Shown: one piece after another, positions 16,989 through 26,146 of the stretch | Position numbering within the stretch: position 1 is the stretch's first letter | Layout of the letters: the number at the start of each line of letters is the position of its first letter | Origin: Myxococcales bacterium | GTDB lineage: Bacteria > Myxococcota_A > UBA9160 > UBA4427 | Length of the DNA: 44,045 bases | Assembly: GCA_014240165.1 (NCBI GenBank) | Contig: JAAZXM010000034.1 | Coordinates: 1-44,045, forward strand | Direction: 5' to 3' | Position numbers and translations under genes: made by a program | Notes under the pieces: model-generated | What the model was told of the DNA's origin: nothing | What the model saw: only the letters and a program-made list of their open reading frames with translations | Databases searched by the model: none

Positions 16989-18071
16989 ATGAAGATCTAC
17001 GGCTCCAAGATTTCGTATTACACAGGCAAGCTCGAAGCCTATCTTCGCTACAAGGGCATCGCCTACGAGATCCTGAGCCCTTTCGGACACCAGAAGACGA
17101 TCCGCATGCACGTCGGGGCGAACCAATTGCCCGTGGTGGAACGTGATGACGGCCGCTGGATGTCCGACACGACGCCGATCCTCTTGCAACTCGAGGTCGA
17201 GCATCCTGCTCCGGCAATCCTGCCAGTCGATCCCGTCGTCAATTTCATCGCGCATCTGATGGAGGATTACGCGGACGAGTGGCTCTGGCGCCCGGCCATG
17301 CACTATCGCTGGAGCTATCGGCACGACCGCGAACTTCTCTCCAGCATCATTGCTGACGAAATAGCGAAGGAGTTCCCTTTGCCGCGGTTCATCAGGCGGA
17401 GATTCTTCCAGCGGAGGCAACTCGGCGGCTTTGTGCGGGGCGACGGTGTACGCGCGCAGACCTGGGATCACGTCGAAGCCGGATACTTCGCCGCCCTCGA
17501 TGCCATGAGCACGATGCTCGAAAAGCGACGCTTTCTCCTGGGCGACGCACCCTCATTGGCTGATTTCGGGTTCATGGGACCGATGTTGCGCCACTTCGGT
17601 CATGATCCGACTCCCGCCGATATCATGCGAAATCACGCACCCGCCGTATGGTCCTGGCTCGCTCGGGTATGGAACGCCCGGCCATCCACAGTGGGCCTCG
17701 ATTTCGTCCAGACGGTCCCAAGCGATGCGGGCCCGATGCTGCGAGAGATCTGCGAAACCCACCTCGCCCAACTCGCCTCCAACGTGGCCGCCTATGCGGC
17801 GGGGCCAGGTCGCTTCGCGATGACAATTCAGGACTGCGAGTACATCCGCATGCCGGTTTCGCGATATCGCGTCGCCTGCCTCGAACGACTTCGCGAAACC
17901 TTCGCATCGCTCTCGGGCCAGGATCAGGACAGGGTTCGCAAACTGCTGCCCTACCCCCAGGCGGAAATTCTCTGGAGCCCGAAAATCGCCGCCGCCTCAG
18001 GCTACGACGAAGGTCGCGAAGCACCCTTTGGCAAGGCGATCAATGTCTACGCCAAGGGCTACCCGCGTTAG
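16989..18071 (+). CDS. Glutathione S-transferase family protein
   Basis: A 360-residue protein with an N-terminal thioredoxin-like domain (about 1-80: KIYGSKISYYTGKLEAYLRYKG, then QLPVVERDDGRWMSDTTPIL with the cis-Pro and the SDT glutathione site) and a long helical C-terminal domain. The GST core RRFLLGDAPSLADFGFMGPM lies at about 177-197. At 360 residues it is longer than a classical ~210-residue GST; the extra C-terminal ~120 residues (about 240-360) do not match a domain I can name. Electrophile conjugation or a related thiol chemistry is likely. A GGAG site precedes the ATG. Confidence 0.85.
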   Translation: MKIYGSKISYYTGKLEAYLRYKGIAYEILSPFGHQKTIRMHVGANQLPVVERDDGRWMSDTTPILLQLEVEHPAPAILPVDPVVNFIAHLMEDYADEWLWRPAMHYRWSYRHDRELLSSIIADEIAKEFPLPRFIRRRFFQRRQLGGFVRGDGVRAQTWDHVEAGYFAALDAMSTMLEKRRFLLGDAPSLADFGFMGPMLRHFGHDPTPADIMRNHAPAVWSWLARVWNARPSTVGLDFVQTVPSDAGPMLREICETHLAQLASNVAAYAAGPGRFAMTIQDCEYIRMPVSRYRVACLERLRETFASLSGQDQDRVRKLLPYPQAEILWSPKIAAASGYDEGREAPFGKAINVYAKGYPR

Positions 18072-18320
18072 GGCACGCTCTCATCAAGTATCCTGCTCAT
18101 CGCGGATCCATCACGAACATCCGGAGCCGAATGCGACGCCGGCCCACGAGCCGGCGCCGCGATCCTCCATCAACCCAGCCCGGATACCAGAAAATCGCTC
18201 CCGCATACGTGCTATCCGTTTTGCCATCAAAGTACGTTTTCACCCCGAGGCCCTTGGGTCCATGCAGCCAACTTGGCCATCCAAAATTTTTGAAACGAGG
18301 CGAGTAGGCGGGCGCTCACG

Positions 18321-19205
18321 ATGATTGAACCCGAACGTGGCGTCCTGCGTCACGGTCCGCTTCGCTTCAGCACGCTCGCCATGGGTGAGGGGCCGCTGGT
18401 GCTCTGCCTCCACGGATTCCCCGATAACGCGGGCTCGTTTCGACATCAATTGCCCGCTTTGGCCGAGGCGGGCTTTCGAGCGGTGTCGGTCACCCTGCGC
18501 GGCTATGAGCCCTCCTCTGTACCCGAAGACGGTGATTACTCATCCGACGCGCTGGCCCAGGATGTCATCGCCTGGCTCGATGACCTCGACGTCGACCGAG
18601 CCCATCTCGTCGGGCACGATTGGGGGGCGGCCATCGCGTATACGATCGGTGGCGAGTCGCCGGAGCGTTTCCTCAGCCTCACCACCATGGCGGTGCCCCA
18701 TTCGGGCCGTTTCCTCGCAGAAGCTATGCTGCACCCGAAGCAGCTCCTATTGTCCTGGTACATGGTTTTTTTCCAGCTTCGGGGAATCGCCGACTACGTG
18801 GTTGAACGAAATAACTACCGCTTCATCGAGCGCCTCTGGCGAAGTTGGAGCCCGGGATGGGACTTTCCGAGAGAGATCATCGAAGACGTCATCAGCACGC
18901 TCCGGGCACCCGGAGTCAAAGAATCCGCTCTCGGCTATTACCGCGCGTCCCTCGCGCCCAGCGCCCTGCCCCTCACCCCGGAAAAGCGCCTCGCGGCGCG
19001 TTACAAGATCGAGGTGCCTACGCTGGCGCTCACGGGCGAGAAGGATGGCTGCATTGATAGCGGTGTATTCCAGGCGCTCATGTATCCAGAAGACTTCCCG
19101 AACGGGCTCGACGTTCAATGCGTTCCCGGCGTAGGGCATTTTCTCCACCAAGAGAGCCCCGAGAAAATAAACACGCTGCTCCTGAACTTTCTGCAGCAGC
19201 GCTAG
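18321..19205 (+). CDS. Alpha/beta hydrolase, epoxide hydrolase-like
   Basis: A 294-residue alpha/beta hydrolase. The oxyanion-hole motif HGFPDN occurs near residue 31, and the nucleophile elbow is VGHDWGAA with Asp100 rather than Ser. The catalytic His is in GVGHFLHQE near the C-terminus, and an acid is likely in TGEKDGCID. Asp at the elbow is the hallmark of epoxide hydrolases and haloalkane dehalogenases; the HGFPDN form favours epoxide hydrolase. The cap region (about 130-220) is full length. It is convergent with the exported methyltransferase gene. Confidence 0.85.
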   Translation: MIEPERGVLRHGPLRFSTLAMGEGPLVLCLHGFPDNAGSFRHQLPALAEAGFRAVSVTLRGYEPSSVPEDGDYSSDALAQDVIAWLDDLDVDRAHLVGHDWGAAIAYTIGGESPERFLSLTTMAVPHSGRFLAEAMLHPKQLLLSWYMVFFQLRGIADYVVERNNYRFIERLWRSWSPGWDFPREIIEDVISTLRAPGVKESALGYYRASLAPSALPLTPEKRLAARYKIEVPTLALTGEKDGCIDSGVFQALMYPEDFPNGLDVQCVPGVGHFLHQESPEKINTLLLNFLQQR

Positions 19206-19273
19206 CCCGCATATGCGGGGAATGCGGAATATTTTCCTTCAGCGGCATGTGGGCGCAGTCTGTCCCGCCCGGA

Positions 19274-20035
19274 TCACATTGGTTTGCGAAGCTTGAGCAG
19301 GAAGCGATCCGTCTGTCCGCGAACTTTTGGGTCAAAAACACCCGTAGAGAGATCGTCCGCAGGGTTGCGGAGAAGGTCGCTGCTCTCAACCACCTCGAAG
19401 CCCGCCTGCCTCCCGGCTTCGAGCACCTTCTCTTCCTCGATCCGGTGCAGCTTCGCGTTGTCATTGCCCGCACCACCTGAGTGATCGATCACGCCGAGCA
19501 CGCCACCCGGCTTGAGGAGCTTTAGCACCTGGCCGAGAAAGGCTTCTGCGGCGGCTGTGCCTGATCCATTGTAGATGTCGTGAAAGTTCAATGCAGTGAT
19601 CGCGACATCCAGCGTGCCGGGGGAGAGTTCGATCTCCGAAAGGTCCTGATCCAGGCGCTGCACATTCGGCAGCCGATTCCCATCGAGCCGCTGTGTCATC
19701 GCTTTGTCGTTGGCGCCATCGCGAAATTTCAGCACCCGCGGAGGGTTCTGGGCGTAGACCCGTCCCTCTCCCTCCACCGCCAGGGAAAGCACCTCAGTGT
19801 AGTAGCCACCCGCGGCGATCAGGTCGATGACGGTCATTCCCGGCGCGACTCCGAGAAAAACGACAACGTCCCCAGGCTTTCGGTTCTCGTCGCGTTTCTT
19901 ATCCGCCTCAGCACGGTCGCCCGCTGCGAGGCGCTCGGCGAGACTGGGTTCGCCATGCCCGTCGCCGACCGAGGCCATCGGGAACGAGACGAGAATGGCC
20001 AGTACGACGAACGCAAACCAGTTGACCGGCTTCAT
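19274..20035 (-). CDS. Exported class I SAM-dependent methyltransferase-like protein
   Basis: A 253-residue protein beginning with a signal peptide (MKPVNWFAFVVLAILVSF, cleavage near ASVGDG). A Rossmann methyltransferase domain follows: MTVIDLIAAGGYYTEVLS (motif I), LDVAITALNFHDIY, then LKPGGVLGVIDHSG. The start at 20035 has AAAGGGGA upstream. SAM is not normally found in the periplasm, so either the protein stays at the membrane, is exported for another purpose, or uses another ligand. Such signal-bearing methyltransferases recur in proteobacteria with unknown function. Confidence 0.8.
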   Translation of the reverse strand: MKPVNWFAFVVLAILVSFPMASVGDGHGEPSLAERLAAGDRAEADKKRDENRKPGDVVVFLGVAPGMTVIDLIAAGGYYTEVLSLAVEGEGRVYAQNPPRVLKFRDGANDKAMTQRLDGNRLPNVQRLDQDLSEIELSPGTLDVAITALNFHDIYNGSGTAAAEAFLGQVLKLLKPGGVLGVIDHSGGAGNDNAKLHRIEEEKVLEAGRQAGFEVVESSDLLRNPADDLSTGVFDPKVRGQTDRFLLKLRKPM

Positions 20036-20297
20036 AGAAATCCCCTTTCGTGGAAAGATCGAGCGGCGAGGCTTATTCAAGAACTCTCTTTATCTGGACG
20101 GCGCACAACCTGCGTGGCGGGCCGAAATTGTAAGGGCCTATCCTACACCCTTGACCTCGCAGCAGACAGCCGAAAATAGGATTACGGAGATCTCGAATGT
20201 ACTCCGGGAGAAATTCGTACCTCCAACCCAGGCCGCCGCACGATATAGTTGGTTTTAGAAGATCGATGGGTGGGCAATCATTGATGGTTGGGAGATC
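20036..20297. promoter_or_regulatory. Intergenic region with a lone TATCCT core before pdxH
   Basis: The 260-bp gap between divergent genes contains AAATTGTAAGGGCC then TATCCT at 20139-20144, resembling the 3' core of the dispersed promoter-like element found from 21.8 kb onward. The upstream half of that element is not recognisable. It would read toward pdxH with a leader of about 150 nt. Confidence 0.35.
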
Positions 20298-20879
20298 ATG
20301 GATCTATACGCAGAGGCCATTTCCGCGCTGAATGCGACGCTGGCGCGTGCTGAGGCCAGCGGCAGGCGGAACATGAACGCGATGACGCTTGCAACCGTCA
20401 ATCGGGACGGACGACCCTCCACGCGCATGGTGCTGTTGAAAGGCTTGGATGATGCGGGTCTCGTCTTCTTCACCGATCGGCGCAGCGGCAAAGGCCAGGA
20501 TCTCGACTCAGTTCCTCATGCTTCCGCGTGCTTTTATTGGGAGCCGATAGAGGCCCAGGCACGCATAGACGGACGAGTCGTGGAGCTTGAGCGAGCCCGT
20601 GCAGAAAGTGATTTCAGGTCGAGACCACGCGCAGGTCAGGTGATGATCCTGGCCAGTCGCCAGTCGCAAATTCTTGAAAGCAAAGCTGCACTCGCCAGCG
20701 CAGTGACCTCGGTTGAACAGACTTATCCGCACGAGGTGCCTGTTCCTGAATTCTGGAGCGGCTATTGCCTTGTACCCAATTTCATTGAGTTGTGGTTCGG
20801 AAGTCGAGACCGCATGCATGAACGTGTAGCGTATAGCCAGTCGGAGGATGGCTGGCAGAAAACCCTTCTGCAGCCCTGA
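20298..20879 (+). CDS. pdxH: Pyridoxamine 5'-phosphate oxidase
   Basis: A 193-residue FMN-dependent oxidase that converts pyridoxine or pyridoxamine 5'-phosphate to pyridoxal 5'-phosphate. Family motifs in order are NAMTLATVNRDGRPSTRMVLLKG, FFTDRRSGKGQDL, the ASACFYWEP block and the C-terminal end FIELWFGSRDRMHERVAYSQ. It is slightly shorter at the N-terminus than E. coli PdxH, which is common. The start has GGGAGA at proper spacing. It appears monocistronic. Confidence 0.92.
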   Translation: MDLYAEAISALNATLARAEASGRRNMNAMTLATVNRDGRPSTRMVLLKGLDDAGLVFFTDRRSGKGQDLDSVPHASACFYWEPIEAQARIDGRVVELERARAESDFRSRPRAGQVMILASRQSQILESKAALASAVTSVEQTYPHEVPVPEFWSGYCLVPNFIELWFGSRDRMHERVAYSQSEDGWQKTLLQP

Positions 20880-20979
20880 AGCCATGAGCGCCCTACTTTT
20901 CCTCCTACCCTCCAAACGACCGACAGTTTCGCGAGCCTCCGCCATCCGCCCATGAGCCGTGATCAGCGAGGAAACACCA

Positions 20980-21627
20980 ATGGAAGACAACCCCCGTTTT
21001 TTCGACCTGATAGGAAACGTCCGCGCCATGCGGCGGCTGCGCACCGACCCGGTCCCCTACGATCTGCTGATGAAAGTGCTTAACGCCGGCGTAAAGGCGC
21101 CATCGGGCATGAACAGCCAGCCTTGGTCCTTCCTGGTGCTGCGAGCGCCCGCAGAAAAGCAATGGTTCGCTGATCGCTACAAGGCCGCGATCGAGTCTCG
21201 TTTTGGAAGCAGCGATCTGCCCAGCGAAGACGATTCGCCGATGGCGCGCCAATTTCGCGCACTGCGCTATCAGATGGACCACATGCACGAATTCCCGCTG
21301 CTGGTGATCGTCTGCGGGTTACGGGACTGGCCTTTCAAGGTGCCGCAAGACGAACGCGTCGGCCTGGCGCCGCCCAATTACGGCGCCATCTATCCCTGCG
21401 TGCAAAACATCCTGCTGGCCTGTCGGGCGGTGGGTCTCGGGGCGGCGCTCACCACCATGCACCAGGTCTTCGAGGAAGAACTGATGGAACGCTTCCAGAT
21501 CCCGGTGGAATACGGGGTCGTGGTCACGATGCCCATCGGATATCCGATGGGGCGCTTCGGTCCAGTCCGCCGCCGCCCGGCCGAGGAAGTCACCTATTTC
21601 GATCGCTGGGGCGTCACTGCTCCCTGA
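20980..21627 (+). CDS. Nitroreductase family FMN oxidoreductase
   Basis: A 215-residue protein with the nitroreductase pattern NVRAMRRLRTDPVPYDLLMKV, then AGVKAPSGMNSQPWSFLVL (FMN site), QNILLACRAVGLGAALTTM, and a C-terminal GYPMGRFGPVRRRPAEEV. It would use FMN and NAD(P)H on nitro, quinone or similar substrates. The ATG at 20980 with AGGAAA upstream is preferred; a GTG at 20959 is the alternative. Confidence 0.88.
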   Translation: MEDNPRFFDLIGNVRAMRRLRTDPVPYDLLMKVLNAGVKAPSGMNSQPWSFLVLRAPAEKQWFADRYKAAIESRFGSSDLPSEDDSPMARQFRALRYQMDHMHEFPLLVIVCGLRDWPFKVPQDERVGLAPPNYGAIYPCVQNILLACRAVGLGAALTTMHQVFEEELMERFQIPVEYGVVVTMPIGYPMGRFGPVRRRPAEEVTYFDRWGVTAP

Positions 21628-21946
21628 CAAGCTGTCCCCAGCAAGGCTTGTGCTTATTCGGCCGCGGGCTCGAAATAGCTATCCGGGTCGGCGCACGGCC
21701 CCGGTGCTGCTGGATGCACACCATCGCGTACTCGGTCCCAGTCACTTCCCCGTGCTCATCGAAGCCGCAGTCCCCATTGATCGGACCCTGGCAGATCCCT
21801 ATGTGCCGGGTGAGTCGTTCGCGTTCTGGCCGAATTAAGGCGGCGAACTCGACATAAGGCCCTTGCCATGAGGCCCTGTCAAACGCCAGATAGACTGCCC
21901 TATCCTATTCCACGGTTTCTTCTGCTCACCTCAAAGCCCGTGGTGC
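21628..21946. other. Intergenic region, possible gene remnant
   Basis: No intact gene. On the minus strand a frame without start codon runs about 21628-21885 and looks partly protein-like (EHGEVTGTEYAMVCIQQH), but I recognise no family. It ends where a copy of the dispersed element begins (21851-21908), so it may be the stump of a disrupted gene. Low certainty. Confidence 0.3.
21851..21908 (+). repeat. Dispersed promoter-like element, copy 1
   Basis: GACATAAGG, then CCCTGTCA (21874-21881), 19 nt, then TATCCT (21901-21906). It points at the exported hydrolase gene starting near 22007. Confidence 0.55.
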
Positions 21947-22006
21947 GTGCACGTAGCGGCCGTCTCGGCACTCACTGTGGCATACCGACACTGGGAGGGC
22001 TTCGAA

Positions 22007-23194
22007 TTGAAAAACCAACTTGAGGCCGTGCCAGGATGTGACCAATTTGGGTCTGCGGATCGAAGCGCCCGCAAACCGTCGCAAAGGGTTGAACGGATCG
22101 TGTGGCCACTCATCGCTGCCGTGGTCGTTCTGGCCACTGCATGTCACGCTCCACCTCCCCAACGCGAAACCCGCGTGGGTTATACCGAGCGCGAATGGAC
22201 CGACCCGTCGCGGGCCGCGTGGAACAGCCCCGCCCAATGGCCGATACAGGCCGCCATCTGGTACCCCGCAAACGAAGACGCCCTCGAAGCGCCGTTCGTG
22301 ATCGGGCCGCCTGGGCTGCCCTTTCTGCTGCGAGGTTGGGTTGCCCGTGATGCTCCTCCCGCCAGCACCGCAACGCGCCTTCCGCTGGTTCTCCTATCCC
22401 ACGGGACCGGCGGGTCGCGCAGCGACCTCTACTGGCTCGCGGAGAGACTCGTCCAGGACGGCTACGTGGTCGCGGCCGTGACGCATCACGGCAACTCGAT
22501 CCAATCGGGCGACCTCACGGCACAAGGTTTCTTTCTCTTTTGGGAACGAGCCCTCGAGATGACGGCACTGCTCGATCACGTACTCCAAGACGACATCTTT
22601 GGCCCGCGGATCGACACCGCGCGTATTGGCGCGGCGGGTTTTTCCCTTGGCGGAAACACGATGGCGCTGCTCGCAGGGGGCCGACTCGACATCGAGGCCT
22701 ACTATGCGTATTGCCAGGGTCCCGAAGCCAATCCGGCGGATTGCGAACCTCCGCCGGAATCGCCTTTTACAGTGGACGACCTCGAGACGCTGATTGAGAA
22801 CGATGCGAGAATCCGCGCTTCGATCGAAAGCGCGAACGACGATTGGCGCGAAGAGAGAATTCGCGCGGTCTATGCCATCGCGCCTGCGGCACTCGTCGCG
22901 ATGGGTCGAAGCGGAGCGGAAAAAATCAAGATTCCGCTTCGGGTCGCAGTGGGAGATGCGGATACGATGGCCCCCTTGGCGACCAATGCGCAGCCCCTTG
23001 CCGAATCGGCTTCACAAGCCGAACTATGGGTCCTTCCCGGAGTAGACCACTACACGTTTCTCGGCCCCTGCGGCTGGGCTGGGAAATTGGTGCTGGGCGA
23101 GATCTGCACCGAATCACAAGAGCTGCCACGAAATCAAACCCTCGAACGCGTGGCCGCAGATGCGTCTACGTTCTTTGACCGCACCCTTCCCTAG
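22007..23194 (+). CDS. Lipoprotein alpha/beta hydrolase (dienelactone hydrolase-like)
   Basis: A 395-residue protein. A TTG start at 22007 is chosen because GGGAGGG lies seven bases upstream; an in-frame upstream ATG at 21947 would add 20 residues without a ribosome site. The export signal is an internal hydrophobic run (IVWPLIAAVVVLATAC) with lipobox ATAC, so mature protein would be lipidated. The hydrolase domain shows VLLSHGTGGSRSDLYWLAE, the nucleophile elbow GFSLGG, an acid in VAVGDADTMAP and His in LPGVDHYTFLG. This is the pattern of the predicted dienelactone hydrolase/PAF-acetylhydrolase-like group (COG4188 type). The substrate is unknown. An N-terminal start nearer the hydrophobic run is possible. 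Confidence 0.8.
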   Translation: MKNQLEAVPGCDQFGSADRSARKPSQRVERIVWPLIAAVVVLATACHAPPPQRETRVGYTEREWTDPSRAAWNSPAQWPIQAAIWYPANEDALEAPFVIGPPGLPFLLRGWVARDAPPASTATRLPLVLLSHGTGGSRSDLYWLAERLVQDGYVVAAVTHHGNSIQSGDLTAQGFFLFWERALEMTALLDHVLQDDIFGPRIDTARIGAAGFSLGGNTMALLAGGRLDIEAYYAYCQGPEANPADCEPPPESPFTVDDLETLIENDARIRASIESANDDWREERIRAVYAIAPAALVAMGRSGAEKIKIPLRVAVGDADTMAPLATNAQPLAESASQAELWVLPGVDHYTFLGPCGWAGKLVLGEICTESQELPRNQTLERVAADASTFFDRTLP

Positions 23195-23356
23195 CTCTCA
23201 CACCAGCCCATCGCGACCCCCGCAATAGCACTGAGTCACAACACCCATACCCGTACGCTCCGCCGACAGATGGTCATTGAGGTGCGGGTTGGCCGCGTGG
23301 ACGAGGCGAACCCTTCGGACTCGATTATCAATACTGAGAACTGCGGCCCTGCCTTT

Positions 23357-24712
23357 CTAGGCTGGACCACCGGGCGGAGAAAGAACCACCAAGCGATACT
23401 TGCCCGTCTTGGTGTCGACAGGGAGTGCGCTTACGCGTTCGACGCTGACCTCGGTTGAACTCAACGCGCCCTTCATTTTCAGCAACCGACCGAATGCCTC
23501 TCGAACGCTTTCATCTTGCTCCTCGGCGGCGAGGTAGCGGATCGAGACCCGTGAGGCCGATTCACTCACGAACTGAAACTTTGTCGCGCCGGGAACGAAG
23601 AACTCACTCAAGGCGATTGGGTGGAGACTATCCGCCGACCCATCCTCCAAACGGACGGGGAGAGCCTCGTTGACGCGTCCCTCCACGCGAAGGATCGAAT
23701 CAAAGCGCTCGTGATCTGGGCGAGTTCCTCGCGTCACATAATCACGCATGTCATAGCGAATCAGGGGCATTGCGCGGTTATAGAGATTCGTCATCACCAG
23801 CCTGCCCGTCTCACCTGGCCCGACGGGCCGATCCTCGGCGTCAAGCATTTCGAAGATGTGCTCGTCCTCTATCAGTGTCAGGCCATCGCGGCCGGGGATG
23901 CGGAGTGCAAGGCACATGGACTCGCTACTCGCGTAGGCCTCCATGGGCGAGACGCCCCATGCTTTCTCGATGGTGGAGGCCGCTTCTTCGGACAGGGGTT
24001 CGCCACCGGGTGTCACCGCCTGGGGGTGAATATTGAGCTTGCCCTCGAGAGCGGCCTGGGCCAGTTGATGCAGCGTGGTCGGGTAGCCGCCCAATTGCTC
24101 GGGCTGAAAACGGTTCAGGGTATCGATGGTCATTTGAATCGGATCGAGGACCGAACACGTGCAGACCTTGAAAAGCAGTCGCGGCAAGCTTTGGGCGGCG
24201 GTCACCGCTCCGAAGTGCCCGTGCGTAGCCACACACATGGCGAAGCGGAAGGGCCTGAAGGGGTTGATTGCCCGCCCAAGAGTGCTGTGGGCCATGATGA
24301 TCCCGCGCGTTCGCCCCCAGGCCTCTTTGTCGTAGACGAAGATTCCCATATTTCCGGACGAGCCCGAAGTGTGGACGACCATATAACGCTTCTGGTAGGG
24401 ATTCTTCGCCTCGGAATGAAGCCATTGCTCGAGCCGATCGCGCCTCAAGAGCGGATCCAAGGAAAGCTGATCGAAGCTCTCCATCACGATTTCCTTGTTC
24501 AGGATGGGCAAATCGTGCACGGCAAGTTGGGCCAGGTCTCCCTCTTTGATGCCGTGCTGCGCATAGTAGTCGCGGTAGAAGGGTGAGTGGGTCCAGACAT
24601 ATCTCAGCAGGTCATGAAGGGAGCGCTCCTGATATTCGAGGAGTTGCTCGCGGGTCCACGCATTGCGGCGTTCGATCAAACGCTTGCTACGAATGGATTC
24701 GACTAGCCACAT
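23357..24712 (-). CDS. Phenylacetate-CoA ligase family (PaaK/CapK) adenylate-forming enzyme
   Basis: A 451-residue ANL-superfamily protein of the PaaK/CapK branch. The P-loop-like motif is VHTSGSSGNMG, followed by PTTLHQLAQ, TPGGEPLSEEA, MEAYASSE and a C-terminal region with YDMRDYV and the hinge VEGRVNEALP. It would activate a carboxylic acid as an acyl-adenylate, probably for CoA thioesterification. The acid is not predictable, and the lack of paa neighbours argues against phenylacetate breakdown. The start at 24712 follows GGGAG. Confidence 0.82.
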   Translation of the reverse strand: MWLVESIRSKRLIERRNAWTREQLLEYQERSLHDLLRYVWTHSPFYRDYYAQHGIKEGDLAQLAVHDLPILNKEIVMESFDQLSLDPLLRRDRLEQWLHSEAKNPYQKRYMVVHTSGSSGNMGIFVYDKEAWGRTRGIIMAHSTLGRAINPFRPFRFAMCVATHGHFGAVTAAQSLPRLLFKVCTCSVLDPIQMTIDTLNRFQPEQLGGYPTTLHQLAQAALEGKLNIHPQAVTPGGEPLSEEAASTIEKAWGVSPMEAYASSESMCLALRIPGRDGLTLIEDEHIFEMLDAEDRPVGPGETGRLVMTNLYNRAMPLIRYDMRDYVTRGTRPDHERFDSILRVEGRVNEALPVRLEDGSADSLHPIALSEFFVPGATKFQFVSESASRVSIRYLAAEEQDESVREAFGRLLKMKGALSSTEVSVERVSALPVDTKTGKYRLVVLSPPGGPA

Positions 24713-24827
24713 CGAGGGGCTCCCACAATCCGAGGTTCGGACGATTCGAATCTCGGTCTTGTGTAGTCTTACAGGGTTGGCCCGAGACCTCTAGTCTAAA
24801 TTTGTAACACCCAGCACTGCCCACCCC

Positions 24828-24900
24828 GAAGCTCCCCATAAAAACTCAACGCAAAGCCCACACGCGAGCGACTGGAAGACGGCTCAAATGGCCGGCCTTC
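24828..24900 (+). repeat. Dispersed promoter-like element, copy 2
   Basis: GAAGCTCCCCATAAAAACTC at the left, then CTGGAAGACGGCTCAAATGG toward the right, matches other copies, but the TATCCT box is altered to GGCCTT. A second, intact core (CTTGTATGTCC then TATCCT at 24938-24943) follows 40 bp later and lies 11 bp before the PhyH start, so transcription could be nearly leaderless. Confidence 0.55.
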
Positions 24901-24953
24901 TTCACGAGCATCCCAGCCTAACGCGCCTTGTATGTCCTATCCTCGTCCACCCC

Positions 24954-25871
24954 ATGCCTGCCGCCGACCATCGCCTGACCAGCCGAGAAATGACCGACTT
25001 CGTCGCCGACGGTTGCCTGGTGCTTGAAGGCCTGATCCCAGCAGACATCAACCAACGCGTCGTTGACGAGATGAAGCGGGTTTTTCAGGCGAAGATCGCG
25101 CGCATCGCCGGCCAGGCAGATTGTCTCGATATGCCGCCACAGCCGGATACACTCGAACCGCTGTCTGCCTGCTACGCACCCCCTTCAGTGATTGGTGAAT
25201 ATCTCAGGCTGCCCCAGGTCGAGGGTGTAATCACTTCACTCGTGGGTCCAGATCCGCTCTTCGACCACGATTTTGTTCACTTCCTGCCTGCGGGGTCGGA
25301 GTACAAGCAACACCTGCACGTCGATGCGATCGTGGACTCCCGCGATCCTGGCTTTGATATTCAGCTTTTCTACTTTCCGTGCGAGGTGCGGCCGGGTGAG
25401 GGAGGGACGCGTTACGTCCCCGGCAGCCACCTCAGGTTCGTCCGCGCCGAAGGTGTCAGTCGTTACCAGTACATCGTCGGAGAGAGGCAATTTTCCGGGC
25501 CCGCCGGAACATTATTGGTTGCCCACCACGGCCTGTGGCATTGCGGCCTGCCCAACCCGAGTTCGGCTGATCGCTGGATGCATAAGGTTCGCCTGAACCC
25601 GACACGGCCCCAAGTTCGCCTCTGGAATACCGCCGATCTCGACGAGGTCCATAATGGGCCCGCGGACCATACTTTCGCCAACGCTTCATCGACCAGTGCA
25701 GCAGCTCGCTTCCGGACGATGCTGCCCTGGCAACAGGGGCATGAGGCGCGCCTTGAGCAGGTCGCGCGCGCCAGGCTCTGGCGCTACCTCACGGACGATC
25801 CGAGTTTTGATGTCGACTACTACCTGACTCGTCTGGAAAGCCGCAGACGATTGACCGAGAATGAAGATTGA
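24954..25871 (+). CDS. Phytanoyl-CoA dioxygenase (PhyH) family protein
   Basis: A 305-residue non-heme Fe(II)/2-oxoglutarate-dependent dioxygenase of the PhyH family. The iron facial triad is visible as H-x-D in HLHVDAIVD and a distal His in AHHGLWHCG; the following KVRLNP may supply the 2-oxoglutarate-binding Arg. PGEGGTRYVPGSHL is the family signature before the distal His. The ATG at 24954 is preferred over 24888 because the earlier one lies within a dispersed element and before a TATCCT promoter core. The stop overlaps the next small ORF (TGATG), showing coupling. Confidence 0.85.
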   Translation: MPAADHRLTSREMTDFVADGCLVLEGLIPADINQRVVDEMKRVFQAKIARIAGQADCLDMPPQPDTLEPLSACYAPPSVIGEYLRLPQVEGVITSLVGPDPLFDHDFVHFLPAGSEYKQHLHVDAIVDSRDPGFDIQLFYFPCEVRPGEGGTRYVPGSHLRFVRAEGVSRYQYIVGERQFSGPAGTLLVAHHGLWHCGLPNPSSADRWMHKVRLNPTRPQVRLWNTADLDEVHNGPADHTFANASSTSAAARFRTMLPWQQGHEARLEQVARARLWRYLTDDPSFDVDYYLTRLESRRRLTENED

Positions 25872-26146
25872 TGGCACAGCGACAGCAAGTCCTCTACCTG
25901 TGGCTCGCCGAGGCGGCGCTCGTGATGCCTGTCGTTGCCTGGGCATTCCATGACGGAAGCAGTGGCCAAGGCCCGGGCATCCCGGACGGGGACCCTCCCT
26001 ACGCAACGGGCGAAGCGGCGCTCAAAGATGGCTGGATGTTGCTCCAGACTCCCCACGTACCCCCCATTGAAAAGGGGCAGGAGCACGAACCGGCCTATCT
26101 CTCATACGAGTTCGTCTTCGAACGCCGCGTCGATATTGCGCCCTAG
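25871..26146 (+). CDS. Small protein translationally coupled to PhyH
   Basis: A 91-residue protein whose ATG overlaps the PhyH stop codon by one base (TGATG at 25869-25873). The N-terminus (MAQRQQVLYLWLAEAALVMP) is hydrophobic but has no clear export signal. The middle is Gly/Pro/Asp-rich and the end is charged (YLSYEFVFERRVDIAP). I recognise no domain. The tight coupling suggests a partner or maturation factor for the dioxygenase. Confidence 0.6.
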   Translation: MAQRQQVLYLWLAEAALVMPVVAWAFHDGSSGQGPGIPDGDPPYATGEAALKDGWMLLQTPHVPPIEKGQEHEPAYLSYEFVFERRVDIAP

